From NCBI RefSeq assembly GCF_023500045.1, contig NZ_JAMCOF010000007.1:1-64000 (forward strand): a stretch of DNA of 64,000 bases. Reading direction: 5' to 3'. The notes below the pieces were generated by a model. That model ran no database searches. It was not told where the DNA came from and was given only the letters and a program-made list of their open reading frames with translations. This document shows, piece by piece, positions 59,378-64,000 of the stretch (the stretch's first letter is position 1; each line of letters opens with the position of its first letter). The stretch is from Bartonella bilalgolemi. GTDB lineage: Bacteria; Pseudomonadota; Alphaproteobacteria; Rhizobiales; Rhizobiaceae. The position numbers and the translations under genes are program-made.

Positions 59378-60400
59378 ATGGTGGATAAAATTAATACACA
59401 AAATGGTACTCAAATATCTTCTAATTCTGAAGAATATTCTCTACAACGAACAAGCTATACAAAGAAAAATTCATTGCTAAGTTATCTATTTTCATTTTTA
59501 CGTGGACGCAGCCACACGTCACTACGCGATGATCTTACTGATGTATTTTCTGCTGATAATGAGAAGGGAACAACACTTTTTTCTCCTGAAGAACGTACTA
59601 TGCTTCACAATATTTTATGCCTACGCGAAGCACGTGTTGATAATATTATGATTCCACGTTCCGAAATAGAAGCATTAGAAATCAATACTCCTCTTGGCGA
59701 AGCTCTTAGATTTTTTGCAAAAATTGGACATTCACGTATACCTGTATACGCTGAAACATTAGATGATCCGCGAGGTATGATTCATATCCATGATATCCTC
59801 AATTATATAACCTCTTTTATTACCGATTCTGCTCGAAATGAACAAAAATATGACTCTCTACAATTGAATCATAAAGATTTACAACACCCTATCGGTGCAC
59901 TAGATCTAATTAGAACAGTTCTATTTGTGCCTCGTTCTATGCTCGCGAGCAAATTATTAACACGTATGCAAACCACACGAACACAAATGGCTTTAGTTAT
60001 CGATGAATATGGTGGTACAGATGGTTTGGTGTCTATAGAAGATATTGTCGAATTGGTGGTTGGTGATATTGAAGATGAACATGATAATATTGATAATGCG
60101 ATCGTGCGGGAACCTGATAATAAATGGTTGGTCGATGCAAAAACTGAATTAAAAGATGTGGAAAAAGCTCTTGGTCCTGATTTTGTTGTGGGAGAATATG
60201 GAGATGAAGTGGATACCATTGGTGGTTTAATCGTTTCCATTCTTGATCGCATTCCTTCAAAAGGTGAAATCATTGAAACTGTACCAGGTTATCGTTTCCG
60301 TATTTTAGAAGCTGATAAACGTCGAATTAAACGATTACGCATTTTTCGTATCTCAGAAAATGAAAATCTTAAGGAACAACAGCCTTATAAGGATAGCTAA
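59378..60400 (+). CDS. CorC/HlyC family CBS-domain protein
   Basis: A 340-residue cytosolic protein without the membrane DUF21 domain. REARVDNIMIPRSEIEALEI opens the CBS pair; ALVIDEYGGTDGLVSIEDIV lies in the second CBS; the C-terminal CorC_HlyC domain has TIGGLIVSILDRIPSKGEI. By family it supports magnesium/cobalt efflux or envelope integrity. In this order it always sits between ybeY and lnt. TlyC (haemolysin-like) names are used for relatives without proof of haemolysis. Confidence 0.9.
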   Translation: MVDKINTQNGTQISSNSEEYSLQRTSYTKKNSLLSYLFSFLRGRSHTSLRDDLTDVFSADNEKGTTLFSPEERTMLHNILCLREARVDNIMIPRSEIEALEINTPLGEALRFFAKIGHSRIPVYAETLDDPRGMIHIHDILNYITSFITDSARNEQKYDSLQLNHKDLQHPIGALDLIRTVLFVPRSMLASKLLTRMQTTRTQMALVIDEYGGTDGLVSIEDIVELVVGDIEDEHDNIDNAIVREPDNKWLVDAKTELKDVEKALGPDFVVGEYGDEVDTIGGLIVSILDRIPSKGEIIETVPGYRFRILEADKRRIKRLRIFRISENENLKEQQPYKDS

Positions 60401-61996
60401 TTGTTATTAAAGAGGCTAAATCTTCTCCTGCTTTCTATCACTGGTTGGAAACGGCACATATGTGTTTTTTTATGTGGTGCATTAACGTCTTTTGCACTCC
60501 CTCCCTTTTATTTAACACCCATTTGCTTTTTAACATTTCCCATCTTTATTATTTTTCTCGATGAAATCAATACTATCCAAAACAATAAAAAACGCCTTTT
60601 AACAAATGCACTAGTCTTTGGAAACTTTGGCTTTGGCTATTTTGTTTGTAGCCTTTGGTGGATAAGTAATGCGTTATTAGTAGATCCAATCTCTTTTGCT
60701 TGGGCACTACCATTCTCTATTTTTTGTCTTCCTGCTTATCTTTCTTTTTATTGGTTTTTTGTTAGTATCATTGTTTTCTTTTTATGGACAAAAAATATAG
60801 CGCGCTTCTTTGTTTTGGCCTTCTCACTCGGATTAGCAGAGTGGTTGCGTGCTATCCTATTGACGGGTTTTCCATGGAATGCTCTTGGTTATACAGCTAT
60901 GCCAACCCCTATGCTTATGCAATCAACTATGATTGTAGGACTCTATGGAATGAATATTCTTGCTGTTTTATGCTATAGTTTACCAACTGTTTTATTAACA
61001 AATGAAAAAAAATTCTCAGCCCTTTTACTCTGTTTTATTCTTATATTAACCCATAGCGGATTTGGATTTTACCGTTTGAACACAGCACCCAATATAGCAG
61101 AGTACCGTAATAATAACCATTGGGTGCGCATTGTTCAACCTTCTATCCAACAAACCACTAAATTAAGCAATACAAAAAGAGAAGATATATTTGCAGCTCA
61201 TCTAAACTTAAGTATCAAAACAGCCATTAGCCAAAATCCGGAGCCTGATTTTATCATATGGCCAGAAGCATCCCTTCCTTATATTATTAGTAATACGTCT
61301 TCTATTCTTACAAAGCATATTGGCTCTTTTCTCAAACCCAAACAATGGGCCATTATCGGTGCCATTCGAACCGGTACTGCATCTCCTCATACCCAAATAC
61401 AATATTTTAATACAATTGCAGTCATTGATGCCAAAGGTGATATTCTTCACACATCTGATAAACTTCATCTCGTCCCTTTTGGTGAATATCTTCCATATCA
61501 AAATTTACTGAAAAAGGTAGGGTTGCATATTCTCGCTGATAACATTGCTGGATATACCGCTGCAAATGTACGAAGAACCATTATGATGCCAAACGGTTTT
61601 TCTTATCTTCCACTTATTTGTTATGAAGCTATATTTCCTAATATAACAGCTTTTAAAGGTCCTCCCCCTCAAGCAATTATTAACATAACAAATGATGCAT
61701 GGTTTGGTAGAACACCTGGCCCATATCAACATTTTCAACAAGCACAACTCCGTGCCATTGAATTGGGAATACCTCTTATTCGAGCAGCGAATAATGGAAT
61801 ATCAGCTGTTATTGATTCTTATGGAAGAATCGTTTCTTCTCTTGAACATAATATTATTGGCGCTTTTGATGCACCAATCCCACAACCAGTTACCACTATT
61901 TGGAACAATAAATACAGAACATTCTCTACTTTCATCTTATTCATTCTTATGCTATTGTATCGTATTAGTTTTGGTTCTACAAAACAGCTTGAATGA
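60401..61996 (+). CDS. lnt: Apolipoprotein N-acyltransferase
   Basis: A 531-residue inner-membrane enzyme: six to seven N-terminal membrane segments, then a carbon-nitrogen hydrolase domain, then a final membrane helix. The catalytic Glu-Lys-Cys triad is visible in IIWPEASLPY, SDKLHLVPFGEYLPY and PLICYEAIFP. It adds the third acyl chain to lipoproteins such as the two predicted in this window. The start is TTG immediately after the corC stop. Confidence 0.94.
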   Translation: MLLKRLNLLLLSITGWKRHICVFLCGALTSFALPPFYLTPICFLTFPIFIIFLDEINTIQNNKKRLLTNALVFGNFGFGYFVCSLWWISNALLVDPISFAWALPFSIFCLPAYLSFYWFFVSIIVFFLWTKNIARFFVLAFSLGLAEWLRAILLTGFPWNALGYTAMPTPMLMQSTMIVGLYGMNILAVLCYSLPTVLLTNEKKFSALLLCFILILTHSGFGFYRLNTAPNIAEYRNNNHWVRIVQPSIQQTTKLSNTKREDIFAAHLNLSIKTAISQNPEPDFIIWPEASLPYIISNTSSILTKHIGSFLKPKQWAIIGAIRTGTASPHTQIQYFNTIAVIDAKGDILHTSDKLHLVPFGEYLPYQNLLKKVGLHILADNIAGYTAANVRRTIMMPNGFSYLPLICYEAIFPNITAFKGPPPQAIINITNDAWFGRTPGPYQHFQQAQLRAIELGIPLIRAANNGISAVIDSYGRIVSSLEHNIIGAFDAPIPQPVTTIWNNKYRTFSTFILFILMLLYRISFGSTKQLE

Positions 61997-62140
61997 TTGA
62001 GTGCTTATGTACAATATCATGTTATGTGTACCAGTAACGTCAAGAAAAGTATTACATATCATCTTCATTTATAATAAACTAACCTCACATGCACCTAATG
62101 TTTGTTTGGAAACAAAGCGCTGAAAATAAAGAGTTGCATT

Positions 62141-62554
62141 ATGACCAAAACTAGAAAAAAACCCGATCCAATAGATATTTATGTTGGAACCCGTATTCGT
62201 TTGCGTCGTAATATATTAGGTCTTACTCAAGAAAAACTCGGTGAAAAATTAGGTATTACTTTTCAGCAAATTCAAAAATATGAAAAAGGAACAAACCGTG
62301 TTGGAGCAAGCCGCCTCCAAGCAATTGCAGAAATTATGGATGTTCCAGTCTCTTATTTTTTTGATAAAGGAATTGGTATACAATCTATAGAAGGTTTTAC
62401 GGAAAGCGATAATAATTTTATAGATTTTTGTTCCAGCAGTGAAGGTATTCAATTAATGCGCGCTTTTACCAATATATCTGATGCTAAAGTGCGTCGAAAA
62501 ATTATTGATTTAGCAAAAGCTCTTTCTGAAGAAGATCATAATAACAAGCTATAA
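62141..62554 (+). CDS. XRE-family helix-turn-helix regulator
   Basis: A 137-residue regulator. Residues about 12-65 form the Cro/CI HTH: VGTRIRLRRNILGLTQEKLG and FQQIQKYEKGTNRVGASRLQ. The C-terminal part is helical. This gene lies between lnt and metK in Brucella and Bartonella relatives. The frame can be opened by a TTG at 62102, but the ATG at 62141 matches the family start. Confidence 0.88.
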   Translation: MTKTRKKPDPIDIYVGTRIRLRRNILGLTQEKLGEKLGITFQQIQKYEKGTNRVGASRLQAIAEIMDVPVSYFFDKGIGIQSIEGFTESDNNFIDFCSSSEGIQLMRAFTNISDAKVRRKIIDLAKALSEEDHNNKL

Positions 62555-62669
62555 AATTATATTCTTTTTTATATTATTATTGACGATTTGCTATAGGATT
62601 GGCAAATAAGGTAAATTTGAGTATACGACACATGAAATATTGATTTCTTTTTTGTTTGAGAGAGTTCCC

Positions 62670-63938
62670 ATGCCGCATCAAGATTATCTTTTTACAAGTG
62701 AGTCGGTATCGGAAGGACATCCCGATAAAATTTGTGACAGGATTTCTGATGAAATCGTTGATATGATCTACAGAGAATCTTACAAAGCAGGAACCAACCC
62801 ATGGTTAATACGAGTTGCTTGTGAAACTTTAGTGAGTGTCAATCGTGTTGTCATAGCTGGTGAAGTACGCGTTCCCGATACACTCTTAAAAAAAGATAAA
62901 AACGGTCAATTTATACGTGATAAGGTTGGCTCTCTTATTATTAATCCTACCCCTTTTCGTAAAGTTGTGCGTCATGCCATCCGTGTCATTGGCTATGAAC
63001 AAGAAGATTTCCATTGGAAAACCGTTAAAATTGATGTTCTTTTACGTCCACAATCAGCTGACATCGCACAAGGAGTTGATAATGCCATTGATCGTCATGG
63101 TGAAGAAGGTGCAGGTGATCAAGGCATTATGTTTGGGTATGCTTGCCGTGAAACACCAGATCTCATGCCTGCACCAATTTATTATGCACATAAGATTTTA
63201 GAACATCTTGCGATAGCGCGTCATAGGAAAGAGGGAGAAACTTGTAAACTAGGACCAGATGCTAAAAACCAAATAACAATACGATACAAAAATGGGAAAC
63301 CTGCAGAAGTAACATCGATTGTCCTTTCGGTACAGCACCTTGATGAAAGTTGGGATTCCAATAAAGTCCGTACAATTGTTGAGCCCTATATCTTTCAAGC
63401 TTTACATGATATCCCAATTTCCAATCAATGCAGATGGTATATTAATCCAACAGGAAAATTTGTTATTGGTGGTCCTAAAAGTGATGCGGGATTAACAGGA
63501 CGGAAAATTATTGTGGATACTTATGGTGGTGCTGCACCTCATGGCGGTGGTGCTTTTTCAGGTAAAGATACAACAAAAGTTGATCGTTCTGCAGCTTATG
63601 CTGCACGCTACCTAGCTAAAAATATTGTTGCAGCTAATTTAGCAGATCAATGCACTATTCAACTCTCTTATGCAATTGGCATTGCAGAACCTTTGTCCAT
63701 TTATCTTAACCTCCATGGAACAGGAAAAGTAGACGAAAGTGTTATTGCAGCTACAATTCCAAAAATAATGGATCTATCACCAACAGGTATCCGAAAACAC
63801 CTTGATCTCAACAAACCTATTTACGCAAAAACTGCTGCTTATGGCCATTTTGGACGCAAACCAGAACACGATGGTTCATTTTCCTGGGAAAAAACTGATT
63901 TAGTTGGAAAACTTAAAAAAATGATTAAAATACCATGA
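62670..63938 (+). CDS. metK: S-adenosylmethionine synthetase
   Basis: A 422-residue enzyme that makes SAM from methionine and [23 protein letters not shown], the [13 protein letters not shown] loop and [20 protein letters not shown] are the family signatures. The ATG at 62670 with GAGAGAG seven bases before it is chosen over the longer frame from 62640. The stop overlaps the trmB start by four bases (ATGA). I saw no SAM-II or SAM-V riboswitch pattern upstream. Confidence 0.96.
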   Translation: MPHQDYLFTSESVSEGHPDKICDRISDEIVDMIYRESYKAGTNPWLIRVACETLVSVNRVVIAGEVRVPDTLLKKDKNGQFIRDKVGSLIINPTPFRKVVRHAIRVIGYEQEDFHWKTVKIDVLLRPQSADIAQGVDNAIDRHGEEGAGDQGIMFGYACRETPDLMPAPIYYAHKILEHLAIARHRKEGETCKLGPDAKNQITIRYKNGKPAEVTSIVLSVQHLDESWDSNKVRTIVEPYIFQALHDIPISNQCRWYINPTGKFVIGGPKSDAGLTGRKIIVDTYGGAAPHGGGAFSGKDTTKVDRSAAYAARYLAKNIVAANLADQCTIQLSYAIGIAEPLSIYLNLHGTGKVDESVIAATIPKIMDLSPTGIRKHLDLNKPIYAKTAAYGHFGRKPEHDGSFSWEKTDLVGKLKKMIKIP

Positions 63939-64000
63939 CTGCACATAAAACGCGTATGAGTGAAGCATTTTTTGGTCGCCGACAGGGAAAACGGCTACGA
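63935..64000 (+). CDS. trmB: tRNA (guanine-N7)-methyltransferase, N-terminal part (cut by window edge)
   Basis: Twenty-two codons are visible ([20 protein letters not shown]), starting inside the metK stop. The sequence and the metK-trmB order in Rhizobiales support TrmB, which forms m7G46 in tRNA. The methyltransferase domain lies beyond the window. Confidence 0.75.
   Translation, partial: MTAHKTRMSEAFFGRRQGKRLR

Noticed and set aside
62555-62669. Possible SAM riboswitch before metK
   Set aside because: No SAM-II or SAM-V pseudoknot pattern could be found; only a weak TTGACG promoter-like sequence is present.
1-64000. CRISPR arrays, complete insertion sequences and rRNA genes
   Set aside because: No regularly spaced repeats, transposase frames or rRNA signatures were seen anywhere in the window.

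Overview
The window looks like a chromosomal segment of a Bartonella species (Alphaproteobacteria, Hyphomicrobiales) or a very close relative. The DNA is AT-rich. Gene order in the housekeeping blocks follows the Brucella/Bartonella pattern: pmbA, inositol-phosphatase, DUF4170, DUF374 acyltransferase, waaA, lpxK, DUF2093, mutL; SRP RNA, dnaX, ybaB, recR; tsaB, rimI, miaB, phoH, ybeY, corC, lnt, XRE regulator, metK, trmB. A family of Hbp/Omp25-type hemin-binding porins and a biotin importer (bioMNY) instead of biotin synthesis genes also fit Bartonella. The assignment is inferred from gene content, not from a database search.

Positions 1-4050 are accessory DNA. They hold wreckage of a prophage: the start of a YqaJ-type exonuclease, a truncated recT, a frameshifted tail protein Z, a frameshifted GH24 lysozyme with a membrane tail, and another lysis-region fragment. 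The wreckage ends at the 3' end of a tRNA-Thr(CGT) gene, a plausible integration site. Within it are two intact secreted-protein genes. One encodes a cholera/heat-labile-enterotoxin-like ADP-ribosyltransferase A subunit with all expected catalytic motifs. The other encodes a small disulfide-containing protein that could be its B subunit. This candidate AB-type toxin locus is the most interesting part of the window.

Positions 4050-24000 carry slyX, an amino-acid permease, bioMNY, lactate dehydrogenase lldD, a long dCTP deaminase, mutL, and a lipid A/Kdo block (lpxK, waaA, acyltransferase) run together with pmbA and an inositol-phosphatase-family gene. A patatin-like lipase, rsmD-rluB, tadA and a lipoprotein follow.

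Positions 24000-42500 contain ileS, then a tandem hemin-binding-protein cluster (three intact copies with their own terminators and two decayed copies), RNase D, M20 and M29 peptidases, mutM, a SleB-type wall hydrolase, and the phosphate uptake operon pstSCAB-phoU without phoR or phoB beside it.

Positions 42500-64000 hold gshB, a moeB-like E1 enzyme whose 3' end overlaps yejF on the other strand, yejBEF without yejA, a membrane-anchored cytochrome c, kdsB, an unknown small secreted protein next to the SRP RNA, dnaX-ybaB-recR, a YeiH-type exporter, and a long plus-strand run of tRNA-modification, RNA-processing and envelope genes ending in metK and the first codons of trmB.
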